Both the position numbers and the translations under genes were made by a program. Shown here in pieces: positions 24,802 to 33,165 of a stretch of DNA of 44,741 bases; positions within the stretch are counted from its first letter, which is position 1, and every line of letters begins with the position of its first letter. The stretch lies in assembly GCA_905182905.1 (NCBI GenBank), contig CAJJDH010000091.1, positions 1 to 44,741 of the forward strand. The letters run 5' to 3'. The notes beneath the pieces were generated by a model. The model was not told the DNA's origin, ran no database searches, and saw nothing but the letters and a program-made list of their open reading frames with translations. Origin of the DNA: a marine gamma proteobacterium HTCC2089. GTDB lineage: Bacteria; Pseudomonadota; Gammaproteobacteria; Pseudomonadales; Azotimanducaceae.

Positions 24802-25824
24802 TTAGCGGTCTAAGACAATATCAGCCAACTGCTGCAATTCCACCACGCTACGTGCCGAAACATTCAGTGATGTAACCGGTGTTTCATCCCAAGCTTGTAG
24901 TCGATCTTTGATTTTATCTACCGAGCCGACCAGAGATATTTCATCTGCTAGTTGGTTGGGTACCGCTTGTGCGGCTTCGTCTTTCTTCCCAGCTAAGTAA
25001 AGGTCTTGAATCTTTTCAGCCTCTGCCTCAAAACCCATGCGCCCGATTAGTTCTTTATGGAAATTGCGGTCTTTTGCACCCATACCACCAATGTACAGGG
25101 CCAGCATATGCTTAATGGGAATGAGGCCTTTTTCCTCGTCGTCGGTAATGTTCACGACAAGACCTTGGGTCACCTCAAAGTCTGCTTTGGCATTGGACAG
25201 CGACGCGGAATAAACATCTTGTCTGAAAGGTGAGTAATACAGGGGTAACCAACCATCGGCTATCTCAGCAGCAAGGGCAACGTTCTTAGGTCCCTCTGCG
25301 CCCATCATGATTGGTAAATCTGCGCGCAATGGGTGGACAATAGGTTTCAGTGGTTTGCCTAAGCCCCAAGAACCTTCGCCGGTATAAGGTAGGGGGTAGT
25401 GCTCGCCGTCATTAGATACTGGATTTTCCCGTGCTAGCACTTGCCGGATAATATCAATGTACTCGCGGGTTCTGGCAAGTGGTTTGGAAAATGGGCCGCC
25501 GTACCAACCTTCTACAACCTGCGGGCCAGATACGCCCAAGCCTAGAATCATTCGCCCGTTGGACAGATGATCCATTGTCAGCGCCGCCATAGCCATTGCC
25601 GTAGGTGTACGCGCAGAGATTTGGCATATACCAGTACCTAAGCGAATTTTGCTTGTCTGCGCGCCAATCCAAGCCAGCGGAGTTATGGCATCGCTGCCGT
25701 AGGCTTCTGCAGTCCAAACAGAGTCGTAGCCCAAGGCCTCGGCTTGTTGCGCCATTTGAATATGGTGAGTGGGTGGTGTTGAGCCCCAGTAACCTAACAT
25801 TAGTCCTAATTTCATATCACTCAT
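24802..25824 (-). CDS. LLM-class F420-type oxidoreductase
   Basis: A 340-residue TIM-barrel flavin/F420 enzyme of the bacterial luciferase-like superfamily. 'GYDSVWTAEAYGSDAITPLA' near residues 32-51, 'IRLGTGICQISARTP' and 'GRMILGLGVSGPQVVEGWYG' match the subgroup annotated as F420-dependent (Rv3520c-like). The acidic loop after it fits the deazaflavin site. F420 production has not been established here, so FMN is an equally possible cofactor. The ATG has GAGGAG seven bases upstream. Convergent with the DUF6491 gene (12 bases between stops). The substrate is unknown; relatives reduce alkenoyl-CoA or act on xenobiotics. Confidence 0.87.
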   Translation of the reverse strand: MSDMKLGLMLGYWGSTPPTHHIQMAQQAEALGYDSVWTAEAYGSDAITPLAWIGAQTSKIRLGTGICQISARTPTAMAMAALTMDHLSNGRMILGLGVSGPQVVEGWYGGPFSKPLARTREYIDIIRQVLARENPVSNDGEHYPLPYTGEGSWGLGKPLKPIVHPLRADLPIMMGAEGPKNVALAAEIADGWLPLYYSPFRQDVYSASLSNAKADFEVTQGLVVNITDDEEKGLIPIKHMLALYIGGMGAKDRNFHKELIGRMGFEAEAEKIQDLYLAGKKDEAAQAVPNQLADEISLVGSVDKIKDRLQAWDETPVTSLNVSARSVVELQQLADIVLDR

Positions 25825-25984
25825 TACTTACTCCTCTTTCCTCTATCCTTTTAGTATTTAGCCTTGGAAAATTTTTGCCAAGACCAAATTTGTTCCTAGC
25901 AGCTTGCCTGTTATTGACTGCTGCTACCAAGCTCTGTTCTTGAGACTAACATTCTAGTCTTTGAGTCTCAGTCTCATTCAATGC

Positions 25985-27454
25985 CTAAGTTGGCGCACTG
26001 CCTGGTAACTTTTCACTCTCTGCTTTTTGCCGTTCGGCTAATGTAGATAAATTCGCCTGATGACTGGTCCGGTCTATTTTATAATGGGACACGATCCAGA
26101 TCGCAAACAGGCAAAGTGAGCAATAAAGTGGTAGGAAGAATGTTGCTAAATCGTAACGAATTTCCCACGTGACTTGAGTTACCGAGCTAATCCCGTCTAG
26201 ACCTACCAGAGAGACAATTGTTCCCGCGAAGATAATACCGCCTGCTGAAACCGTTTTATAAGCAAAGCCTCGTGCTGCATAAAAAAGCCCTTCAGATCTG
26301 CGCTGGGTATGTACTTCGCTATCCTCCACCACATCCGCCATCATTGAATCCAGGAGGACATTACCGACAACTAACCCCACAACTTCCGCCACGATAAAGG
26401 CCGAATAACAGGCCAAACTCAGCCAACTGCTCATTTCCGGCCAAAAGCCCGCGAGGAGCAGGATGTAAGGAATGGGATAAAGGACAATTCTGGACAATAG
26501 TGCGCAGATGGCAGTGCGTGGTTTACCAAAGCGGGTGGCAAAAAATGGCGTTGCCCAATACGCGACCACCGGCGAGATTAGGACAAAGACACCTGTTGTG
26601 GCTATTTGGTTGCCGGAAAAGCCGAAGAAGTAGACGGTATTGTATAGATATAAAGCTGTACCTAGGCCGGTGGCAATACCTATCACCAGGCCATAACCAA
26701 AGAGCGCGGCGAAGTTGCGGTTTTTAACACTCTGGAAAATTTGCTTAATTTCCCGAGTGATTTCATTAAGTTTAAAGGTGTCGCTGGGCCGGTCTAGTGA
26801 TGCCGCAATTTTTTGCGTACCCAAGGCGGACATAATAATTGTGCCTGCAATGACCAATGCGCCCACTGTGCCGTAAATTGCATAGCCGGTGGCTGAGGCA
26901 ACACCGTATGCGCCCACCCAAAAGAAGAAGTTAATGGTGTGAATACCGTTGCCACCGTACCAGCCAAATCCGTGTCGTAATGCCAGCCAGCGATTGCGCT
27001 GGTCATAGTCGCGTTCAAGGTCTGGTAGTAGAGCGGTTGAGGGTACTTCAAATAAGGTGGTGCCGGTGCGGATTAGTAGTGCCATGGTGAGGATGTACCA
27101 AAACCCGGTCATGGGTGTATCGATCTGAATCACCGGATTGAACAAGGCGTAAAAGGCCAGTGGGAAAATAACTAGGCTAGAGTACATAAATGGGTGTCTG
27201 CGCCCGTACTTTGAATTGGTTTTATCTGACCAATGACCTAAAAGTAGGTCGGAAACGGAGTCCCACAGCATAGCTATGGCCAAAGCTATTGCTGCCAGGT
27301 AGCCTGGAATTCCCAATACTTGGTTGGCAAATATAAGCAGTAGGTAGCTAAAGGCATTGTCTTTAATGCCGTAGGCCATTGAAGCTGATCCGTAAAACCA
27401 AAAAACTGGTCGTTTTTCTAGCGCGCGTGTGTCGCCGTCGTCTAGGTTACTCAA
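25985..27454 (-). CDS. GPH-family (melibiose symporter-like) MFS transporter
   Basis: A 489-residue 12-helix transporter. The N-terminus 'WFYGSASMAYGIKDNAFSYL' and the loop 'AMLWDSVSDLLLGHWSDKT' then 'YGRRHPFMYSS' match the MelB/GPH cation-sugar symporter motif (helix II/loop 2-3, with the cation-binding Asp in DSVSD). A second cytoplasmic loop near 232-255 joins the halves. GPH members in marine gammaproteobacteria are often found with lipid and CoA genes, so a sugar substrate is not assured. TTG at 27454 follows AGAGGCTG by about two bases; the start is uncertain. It is divergent from the MerR-TPR regulator (234-base gap). Confidence 0.85.
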   Translation of the reverse strand: MSNLDDGDTRALEKRPVFWFYGSASMAYGIKDNAFSYLLLIFANQVLGIPGYLAAIALAIAMLWDSVSDLLLGHWSDKTNSKYGRRHPFMYSSLVIFPLAFYALFNPVIQIDTPMTGFWYILTMALLIRTGTTLFEVPSTALLPDLERDYDQRNRWLALRHGFGWYGGNGIHTINFFFWVGAYGVASATGYAIYGTVGALVIAGTIIMSALGTQKIAASLDRPSDTFKLNEITREIKQIFQSVKNRNFAALFGYGLVIGIATGLGTALYLYNTVYFFGFSGNQIATTGVFVLISPVVAYWATPFFATRFGKPRTAICALLSRIVLYPIPYILLLAGFWPEMSSWLSLACYSAFIVAEVVGLVVGNVLLDSMMADVVEDSEVHTQRRSEGLFYAARGFAYKTVSAGGIIFAGTIVSLVGLDGISSVTQVTWEIRYDLATFFLPLYCSLCLFAIWIVSHYKIDRTSHQANLSTLAERQKAESEKLPGSAPT

Positions 27455-27688
27455 ATCAGCCTCTCTTATTATTGTTATAATCCCTCGTCATCTAACCTAA
27501 CATCAGTGATGTCGGTTTGGGTCAACTTTCCTAGCTAGATTTGTACTTCTTTTGTAGGTGATTTCTGGCAGTTGTTGAGGGTGTTTCAGGGCTAAGTTAT
27601 AGTCGAGGTTAGTAGTTACGCCACCAAATGGACGGTGCTAACGTCGTTTTTGGGAAGAGTTTTAGGTAAGCGCTTTGAGTAAAAGGTT

Positions 27689-28552
27689 ATGAGCAAATTA
27701 ACTTTGCCAGCCCTACATAGATCTCCAGGTACTAATGGTTACAGTACTAGAGAGGTAGCAGGTCTTCTCAATATTGGCCCAGATCATATACGCCATTATG
27801 TGCGCAGAGGCTTGCTGCTGCCTCTGCGTAATGGTCGTGGACACTATCGCTTCTCATTTCAAGATGTGGTTTTTCTGCGCACTGCGAAGGCATTGCGTGA
27901 CGCATCTGTGGGGGTGCGCCGCAGTTATCGAGCGTTAACCAAGTTAAAGGGCGACTTGGCGCAGTTTAAGTCGCTTAGTTCTGTGCGTATCTATGCCGAT
28001 GGACATGTTGTTGTAGTGCGCGACGATGATAAAGCCTGGGAAGTGGAAAGTGGCCAGCTCACCATGGACTTTTCGGTACAAGACTTAGCAGAGAATGTTG
28101 CGCATTTGGCTCGCTCCACAGCTGGTGGTGGCAAGCCGTTAGAGGAATTGGACTCGGACGAGTGGTACAACCTTGGGTTAGATCTTGAGGAAGTAGATCC
28201 TAAGCAAGCTCCAAATGCCTACCGTGAAGCGGTTCGACTAGATGCGCAAAATGCAGACGCTCATGTGAATTTGGGGCGTTTGTACCAGTTAGATGGCGAT
28301 GTTCGCGGTGCAAAACGCCACTATGAATTGGCGTTGGTCATTGCACCAACACATGAATTGGCAAACTATAACTTGGGTACAGTATTTGACGAGTTAGACG
28401 ACCTTGATAAAGCGGTCAGCTATTATAAGAGGGCTCCAGACATTCCTGATGCGCATTTCAACTTGTCGCGTTTGCATGAGTTAGAAGGTGATGAATTTAA
28501 CGCGCGCCGCCATTTGCGCATGTACGAAAACCTGCTTCAGGGTCTAGATTAG
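27689..28552 (+). CDS. MerR-type HTH regulator fused to TPR repeats
   Basis: A 287-residue regulator. Residues 17-75 form a MerR winged helix ('YSTREVAGLLNIGPDHIRHY' then 'VRRGLL' and the GRGHYRFSFQDVVFL wing). The MerR dimerisation helix is replaced by a short linker (about 85-150). From about 155 there are three to four tetratricopeptide repeats ('WYNLGLDLEEVDPKQAPNAY', 'AHVNLGRLYQLDGDVRGAKR', 'ANYNLGTVFDELDDLDKAVS'), a protein-protein interaction scaffold. No metal- or drug-binding Cys is present, so the signal is likely a protein or peptide partner. The start has AAAAGG just upstream. Convergent with fur, with a hairpin between. Confidence 0.88.
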   Translation: MSKLTLPALHRSPGTNGYSTREVAGLLNIGPDHIRHYVRRGLLLPLRNGRGHYRFSFQDVVFLRTAKALRDASVGVRRSYRALTKLKGDLAQFKSLSSVRIYADGHVVVVRDDDKAWEVESGQLTMDFSVQDLAENVAHLARSTAGGGKPLEELDSDEWYNLGLDLEEVDPKQAPNAYREAVRLDAQNADAHVNLGRLYQLDGDVRGAKRHYELALVIAPTHELANYNLGTVFDELDDLDKAVSYYKRAPDIPDAHFNLSRLHELEGDEFNARRHLRMYENLLQGLD

Positions 28553-28586
28553 TCTAAGCGCTTTAAGAGTGAAGCCCATACATGAT

Positions 28587-28602
28587 AGCTTGCGGGCAAG
28601 CT
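28587..28602. terminator. short hairpin between MerR-TPR gene and fur
   Basis: AGCTTGC and GCAAGCT are perfect inverted arms with two bases between. It lies between two convergent genes (stops at 28552 and 28605) and probably ends both transcripts. No strong T-tract is present on either side. Confidence 0.45.
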
Positions 28603-28604
28603 GG

Positions 28605-29015
28605 CTAGTCGGAAGTTTTCTTCTTACGCACGTAAAGTACTAATTCATGGTGTACTAAGTCATAACCATGCTCTTCGGCAATTTCGTGCTGTAAGGCTTC
28701 AATGCGTTCGTGCACAAACTCGGTGACATCGCCGTTGTCTACATCAACCATATGGTCGTGATGCCGCTCGGCGGCTAATTCGTATACAGAATGACCATCA
28801 TCAAAGTTGTGCTTGTCCACAATGCCAGCAGACTCAAATTGGGTAAGTACTCTATAAACGGTAGCTAGGCCAACGGTGTCATCAGTGCTCAAAAGCTGTT
28901 TGTAAACATCTTCTGCGCTCATGTGATGGGGCGTTGAACCTTCTAAAACTTCCAAGACTTTGAGTCTGGGTAAGGTTACTTTAAGGCCTGCTTTTTTGAG
29001 TTCTGATCCGGGCAC
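28605..29015 (-). CDS. fur: ferric uptake regulator (Fur)
   Basis: A 136-residue Fur repressor. The winged helix covers residues 1-80 ('SELKKAGLKVTLPRLKVLE', 'LATVYRVLTQFESAGIV'). The dimerisation and metal domain carries 'HHDHMVDVDNG' and ends in 'LVLYVRKKK', as in Pseudomonas Fur. The usual C-terminal-domain Cys residues are replaced by Asp and Asn, so the protein has no cysteine and no structural CxxC zinc site. It represses iron uptake genes when loaded with Fe2+. The GTG at 29015 is chosen over longer frames because AGGAC is eight bases upstream and Pseudomonas Fur begins at the matching residue. A Fur-box-like site lies about 105 bases upstream. Confidence 0.92.
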   Translation of the reverse strand: MPGSELKKAGLKVTLPRLKVLEVLEGSTPHHMSAEDVYKQLLSTDDTVGLATVYRVLTQFESAGIVDKHNFDDGHSVYELAAERHHDHMVDVDNGDVTEFVHERIEALQHEIAEEHGYDLVHHELVLYVRKKKTSD

Positions 29016-29119
29016 TGAGATGTCCTGTAAATTTGCTAAATGCTCAACGCAACGATACGTGGCCTTGGGTGTGTTTACCACTATAGACTGAGTCTTTGGG
29101 TATCTACTAAGTGGTGGCG

Positions 29120-29134
29120 AGATAATGCTTATCA
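29120..29134. promoter_or_regulatory. Fur box-like operator upstream of fur
   Basis: AGATAATGCTTATCA matches the 7-1-7 Fur consensus (tGATAATnATTATCa) at 12 of 14 defined positions. Its place, 105-119 bases before the fur start on the minus strand, suggests autorepression. It is also 44 bases past the stop of the cysteine synthase gene, so it may instead sit within readthrough RNA. Confidence 0.55.
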
Positions 29135-29177
29135 CGCGGGTTGGACCAGCTAATTCTGATCTCTATGGGAGCTTGAG

Positions 29178-30158
29178 CTAACTAGGGCTGGTTAAGCCTT
29201 GTTGAGCAAGAAACTCGTCATTGTAAAGGCGTGACTGATACTTGCCGCCATCATCGCAAAGAATTGTAACGATGGTGTGACCCGGTCCCAAGGATTTTGC
29301 TGCTTTAACAGCAGCCCCCAAATTGATCCCCGAGCTTGAACCAAAGAACCATCCATCCTCTCGCAGCAGACGGTAAACCATATCTACCATTTCTTGATCT
29401 GTAACCTGTACCGCGCTGTCTATGACGGCTTGTTTGAGGTTTTCTGTGATTCTGGAGTTACCAATGCCCTCGGTAATGGAGGGTCCCGGTGTCATGGTGG
29501 CTTCCCCTGTGCTGACCCAATTGAATAGGGCGCTTCCCATAGGGTCGGCCAAAATAATCTGCATATTTGGGTTTTGTTCTTTCAGGAAAGCAGAGGTTCC
29601 AGCCAAGGTGCCGCCAGTACCTACCGCGCAGGTGAAAACATCAACTTTGCCATCGGTCTGAGCCCATATTTCAGGGCCAGTTGATTCATAGTGAGACAGC
29701 GCATTTGCTGTGTTGTCGAACTGATTAGCCCAAATTGCGTTATCTAAAGTGGCGGCAAATCTGCCCGCTTGTTTTTGAAAATTGTCCTCGTTGGCATAGG
29801 GTACTGTAGGCACAACCCGCACTTCAGCGCCTAGAGTTTTGAGCAAATTCACTTTCTCTGCGGACTGATTGTCGGGCATATAAATTATCGTTTTATAGCC
29901 TCGGCTGTTACAAACGTGAGCGAGTCCTATGCCAGTATTGCCAGCCGTACCTTCGACCACCGTTCCGCCTTTTTTCAGTGCGCCGCTGGCTTCAGCTGCT
30001 TCAATCATCCATAGCGCAGCGCGATCTTTTACTGAACCGCCAGGGTTCATAAACTCTGCTTTACCCAATATTTCACAACCAGTTTCTTCGGACAGGCTGT
30101 CTATTCTAATGAGCGGGGTGTTTCCAATAGAGCCAGTAAGACCTTTTAGGATGGGCAT
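29178..30158 (-). CDS. cysK: cysteine synthase (O-acetylserine sulfhydrylase)
   Basis: A 326-residue PLP fold-type II enzyme. The N-terminus 'SIGNTPLIRIDSLSEETG' and the PLP Lys44 in 'MNPGGSVKDRAA' are hallmarks. 'EGTAGNTGIGLAH' binds the substrate carboxylate (equivalent to the TSGNTG loop), and 'TCAVGTGGTLAGTS' binds the PLP phosphate. It condenses O-acetylserine with sulfide to give cysteine. The sequence is closer to the CysK than the CysM type; the TAGNT rather than TSGNT loop is a common variant. The ATG is preceded by CGGAAA, a weak site. The gene is upstream of fur on the same strand, so a shared transcript is possible. Confidence 0.88.
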   Translation of the reverse strand: MPILKGLTGSIGNTPLIRIDSLSEETGCEILGKAEFMNPGGSVKDRAALWMIEAAEASGALKKGGTVVEGTAGNTGIGLAHVCNSRGYKTIIYMPDNQSAEKVNLLKTLGAEVRVVPTVPYANEDNFQKQAGRFAATLDNAIWANQFDNTANALSHYESTGPEIWAQTDGKVDVFTCAVGTGGTLAGTSAFLKEQNPNMQIILADPMGSALFNWVSTGEATMTPGPSITEGIGNSRITENLKQAVIDSAVQVTDQEMVDMVYRLLREDGWFFGSSSGINLGAAVKAAKSLGPGHTIVTILCDDGGKYQSRLYNDEFLAQQGLTSPS

Positions 30159-30477
30159 AAGGTTTCCGAAAATTACTAAGAGTTGAGCGGGTTATTCTAG
30201 GTTGCCCTATGGCCTTGAGCAAATAGTCACTCTCATTTTCTTTCAATAGTCAGTGGCTTAAACCCAGATGGGCCATCAATCAGCTGGATAGATTTCAAGA
30301 GATACTTTAGTTGGGCTGGCAAATTGAATATTTGGTCAATTCAATCTTTAATGGGCAAGTACTGGCTGGTGGACTCATGGGTGCAAGTGTTGCCTTTTGA
30401 TGAACCCAGAAGAAAATAATTGAATACGCGCGAACTGGGTAACGAAGTTGCTAGGTCTGCGTGTCTGGGAGAAGTAG
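30159..30477. other. 319-base divergent promoter region
   Basis: This gap separates the cysteine synthase gene (minus) from the serine hydrolase gene (plus). It contains the promoter/operator candidate listed separately. I see no gene or RNA in the remainder. Confidence 0.45.
30323..30352 (+). promoter_or_regulatory. promoter with embedded inverted repeat, candidate operator
   Basis: TTGAAT at 30324-30329 and TTTAAT at 30347-30352 are 17 bases apart, a good sigma-70 fit. ATTGAAT (30323-30329) and ATTCAAT (30339-30345) form a perfect 7-bp inverted repeat inside the same window, covering the -35 box and spacer. A repressor binding there would block the promoter. The next start codon is the serine hydrolase ATG at 30478, 125 bases later. 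Confidence 0.45.
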
Positions 30478-31629
30478 ATGAATGAAGCTCAGCTCGATGC
30501 GGTAAATGCCAACGGTCTATCTGTAGATAAGGTGCAGGAGTTGCTAACAAGGGCAGCTAAAGAAGTGGATGTAGGCCTGTTACCGGCAGCGCAAATTGCC
30601 CTAGCAAAGGACAATAAAATAGTCTTGTCCGCATCCTTTGGAGAGGCCCAAGACAATTCGCTGACCTGCATATTTTCTGCGACCAAAGCCATTACCTCTG
30701 CTGCGGCTTGGCTACTTATTCAAGAAGGCAAGCTTAGCGAAGACGAGGTGGTTGCAGACATTATTCCTGAGTTTGCTACCAATGAGAAAGACCAAGTCAC
30801 GGTAGGCCAGTTGTTTACCCACACAGCAGGATTTCCAATGGCACCCTTCGCGCCACTGGAATGGGATGACTATGATGCGCGTATGTCGCGCTTTGCCCGA
30901 TGGCGCCTTACTTGGCCTGCGGGTTCCAAATTTGAGTATCACCCTTCGTCATCCATGTGGGTGATTGCTGAGCTGATTGAGCGTCGCAGTGGCATGGGCT
31001 ACCGCGAATTTGTGCGTACACGTGTTATTGATGCCCTTGGGCTAGAAGATATTTTTGTCGGTTTGCCCGCTGAAGAAAATTACCGCGCGCTGCCTTGTGC
31101 CTATGTCGGCGACCCTCTTACCCCAGACGACTATGCCAAGATGGGTATGCCTGTACCGCCTGAAACCGAAGTCACCGAGGCTGCAATACTTGCGTTTAAT
31201 CGTCCAGATGTACGAGCGGTCGGCGTACCTGGAGGCGGTGGTTTTGCGACAGCGTCGGCTCTTGCACTGTTTTATCAAGCACTACTTCACGGCGGTAATG
31301 ACAAGGCAACATTATGGCCTGAATCTACTTTGCAGGATGTACGCCGTATCCGCTCCGGAGACTTTACCGATGCGCTGTTTAAGAAACCGGCGAACAGAGC
31401 GTTGGGGCTCATTATTAGTGGGGATGATAGCCGCCGTTTTCGCGGTTTTGGCCGCACGAATTCGCCGGCTACTTTTGGACACAACGGCGCAGGCGGGCAG
31501 CTTGCTTGGGCTGACCCTGAAACGGGTTTGTCATTGGCCTATGTAACACCGGGCCATGATCGTAATGGCATACGCCAAGGTAGCCGTGGCGTTGCCATTG
31601 GCAGTATTGCAGCGCAATGTTTGGCTTAG
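30478..31629 (+). CDS. serine hydrolase, beta-lactamase / esterase family
   Basis: A 383-residue penicillin-binding-protein-like hydrolase. The SxxK motif is in 'IFSATKAITSAAAW' near residues 61-74. The second motif is YHPSSSM near 154 (YxS). The third is the HNG in 'FGHNGAGGQLAWAD', replacing the KTG of beta-lactamases. No signal peptide is seen, so it is probably cytoplasmic, as are many EstB-like esterases. The ATG has GGGAGAAG just upstream. It is followed at about 100 bases by the M20 amidohydrolase, so the three genes 30478-34005 may form a degradation cluster. Confidence 0.87.
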   Translation: MNEAQLDAVNANGLSVDKVQELLTRAAKEVDVGLLPAAQIALAKDNKIVLSASFGEAQDNSLTCIFSATKAITSAAAWLLIQEGKLSEDEVVADIIPEFATNEKDQVTVGQLFTHTAGFPMAPFAPLEWDDYDARMSRFARWRLTWPAGSKFEYHPSSSMWVIAELIERRSGMGYREFVRTRVIDALGLEDIFVGLPAEENYRALPCAYVGDPLTPDDYAKMGMPVPPETEVTEAAILAFNRPDVRAVGVPGGGGFATASALALFYQALLHGGNDKATLWPESTLQDVRRIRSGDFTDALFKKPANRALGLIISGDDSRRFRGFGRTNSPATFGHNGAGGQLAWADPETGLSLAYVTPGHDRNGIRQGSRGVAIGSIAAQCLA

Positions 31630-31730
31630 TGGCTGATAATTTGATAATCAATTTGATTGTCGAATTCGCAGGCGAATAATGACGCAAACCTATATAGGTG
31701 TCTTGGGACATCAGGGGATTGGAGACAGAT

Positions 31731-33164
31731 ATGACTATTGTTGAACGTGGATGTTTGGTTCTACTTTTTTCGCTTTGCAGCAACTGCGTAATTGCAGATG
31801 CTAATCCTCAGAGGGTCATTGAGTTGGTTGAGGGTCAGCGTGATCGCTCTGTAGCGATCGCTGATCAGCTATGGCAACTCGCGGAAATGGGTTATTTAGA
31901 AACTCAAAGTAGTCAATCGTTGCAGGACTACTTGGGCGAAAACGAATTCGATGTGGTTAACCAAGTGGCAGATATTCCGACGGCTTTTGTGGCTACTTAC
32001 GGGAGCGGGGCGCCTACTATTGCTATTTTGGCAGAATTCGACGCCTTGCCGGGACTAAATCAAGGGCCGGTACCCGTTAGACAAGTCACAAAGGAAGGTG
32101 GCGCGGGTCACGCCTGTGGACACCACTTGTTTGGTGCTGCCTCATCTACTGCTGCCGTTGCATTGGCTAAGTGGCTAGAAGAATCTGGCACCCAAGGCAC
32201 CATCAAACTTGTCGGAACACCTGCTGAAGAAGGCGGCTCCGGTAAAGTCTATCTAGCCAGAGCCGGTGTCTTTAATGATGTAGACGTAGTTTTGCACTGG
32301 CACCCTGGGGACAGTAACTCAGCCTCACCGGCAAGTAGTACTGCGAACAAATCTGGTCGCTTTACGTTTCATGGCAAAGCTGCTCATGCAGCTTCGGCCC
32401 CGCATCGTGGGCGTTCTGCTCTTGATGGTGTTGAAGCCATGAACTATATGGTCAATTTGATGCGCGAACATGTACCGCAAAATAGCCGCTTGCACTATGT
32501 CATTACCGATGGAGGTGACGCGCCGAATATCGTGCCCGAACGCGCCCAAGTCTATTACTACGTTCGGCATCCGGATAAAGATCAGGTGGTGACTCTATTC
32601 GAGCGTGTCACTAATGCCGCCAACGCCGCTGCATTGGGTACTGGAACTGAAGTAGATATAGAAGTGATGCACGGCAATTATCCAGTGTTACCAAACTACA
32701 CTTTGTCTAGGCTGGCTTATGACAACTTAGTCCAGCTCGGTGGCGTTAGCTACAATGCTGAGGAACAAACTTTTGCGGAAAATATTCGTCAATCGCTACC
32801 CGGTGCTACAAAAGAACTAGGCTCGCAAACACAAATTCAGCCGTTCAAGTTTCGTCAGGGAATGGGTTCAACGGACGTAGGTGACGTTAGTTGGCTGGTG
32901 CCTACGGTGGGTTTCAGAACAGCAACTTGGGTACCTGGTACGCCTGCTCATAGTTGGCAGGCTGTGGCAGCTGGTGGCACAAGTATCGGACACAAAGGCA
33001 TGCATTTGGCGACGAAGCTATTAGCCAAAACCGCCGTAGATCTATTGCAAAACCCCGCCACCATTGAAGCTGCTGCAGACGAACTTAAGCGTGCTCAGGG
33101 CGAGGATTTTAAATACTCAGCGTTGCTTGGAGATCGCCAACCTCCGTTAGATTATCGGCGCTAG
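31731..33164 (+). CDS. secreted M20-family amidohydrolase (AbgB-like)
   Basis: A 477-residue zinc peptidase/amidohydrolase. It has an N-terminal signal (CLVLLFSLCSNCVIADA). The zinc site shows 'GAGHACGHHLFGAAS' and 'GTPAEEGGSG', with 'DVVLHWHPGD' following. An inserted dimerisation domain begins near 'SGRFTFHGKAAHAASAPHRG'. These are the motifs of p-aminobenzoyl-glutamate hydrolase subunit B and related N-acyl-amino-acid hydrolases. The likely substrate is an N-acylated or peptide amide outside the inner membrane. The ATG at 31731 is preferred because GGAGACAG precedes it. The next gene follows after one base, so the two are a tight operon. Confidence 0.88.
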   Translation: MTIVERGCLVLLFSLCSNCVIADANPQRVIELVEGQRDRSVAIADQLWQLAEMGYLETQSSQSLQDYLGENEFDVVNQVADIPTAFVATYGSGAPTIAILAEFDALPGLNQGPVPVRQVTKEGGAGHACGHHLFGAASSTAAVALAKWLEESGTQGTIKLVGTPAEEGGSGKVYLARAGVFNDVDVVLHWHPGDSNSASPASSTANKSGRFTFHGKAAHAASAPHRGRSALDGVEAMNYMVNLMREHVPQNSRLHYVITDGGDAPNIVPERAQVYYYVRHPDKDQVVTLFERVTNAANAAALGTGTEVDIEVMHGNYPVLPNYTLSRLAYDNLVQLGGVSYNAEEQTFAENIRQSLPGATKELGSQTQIQPFKFRQGMGSTDVGDVSWLVPTVGFRTATWVPGTPAHSWQAVAAGGTSIGHKGMHLATKLLAKTAVDLLQNPATIEAAADELKRAQGEDFKYSALLGDRQPPLDYRR

Positions 33165-33165
33165 A

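Noticed and set aside
31055-31546. 163-codon frame on the plus strand within the serine hydrolase gene
   Set aside because: It is a shadow of the hydrolase, with Cys-rich and Arg-rich composition unlike a real protein.
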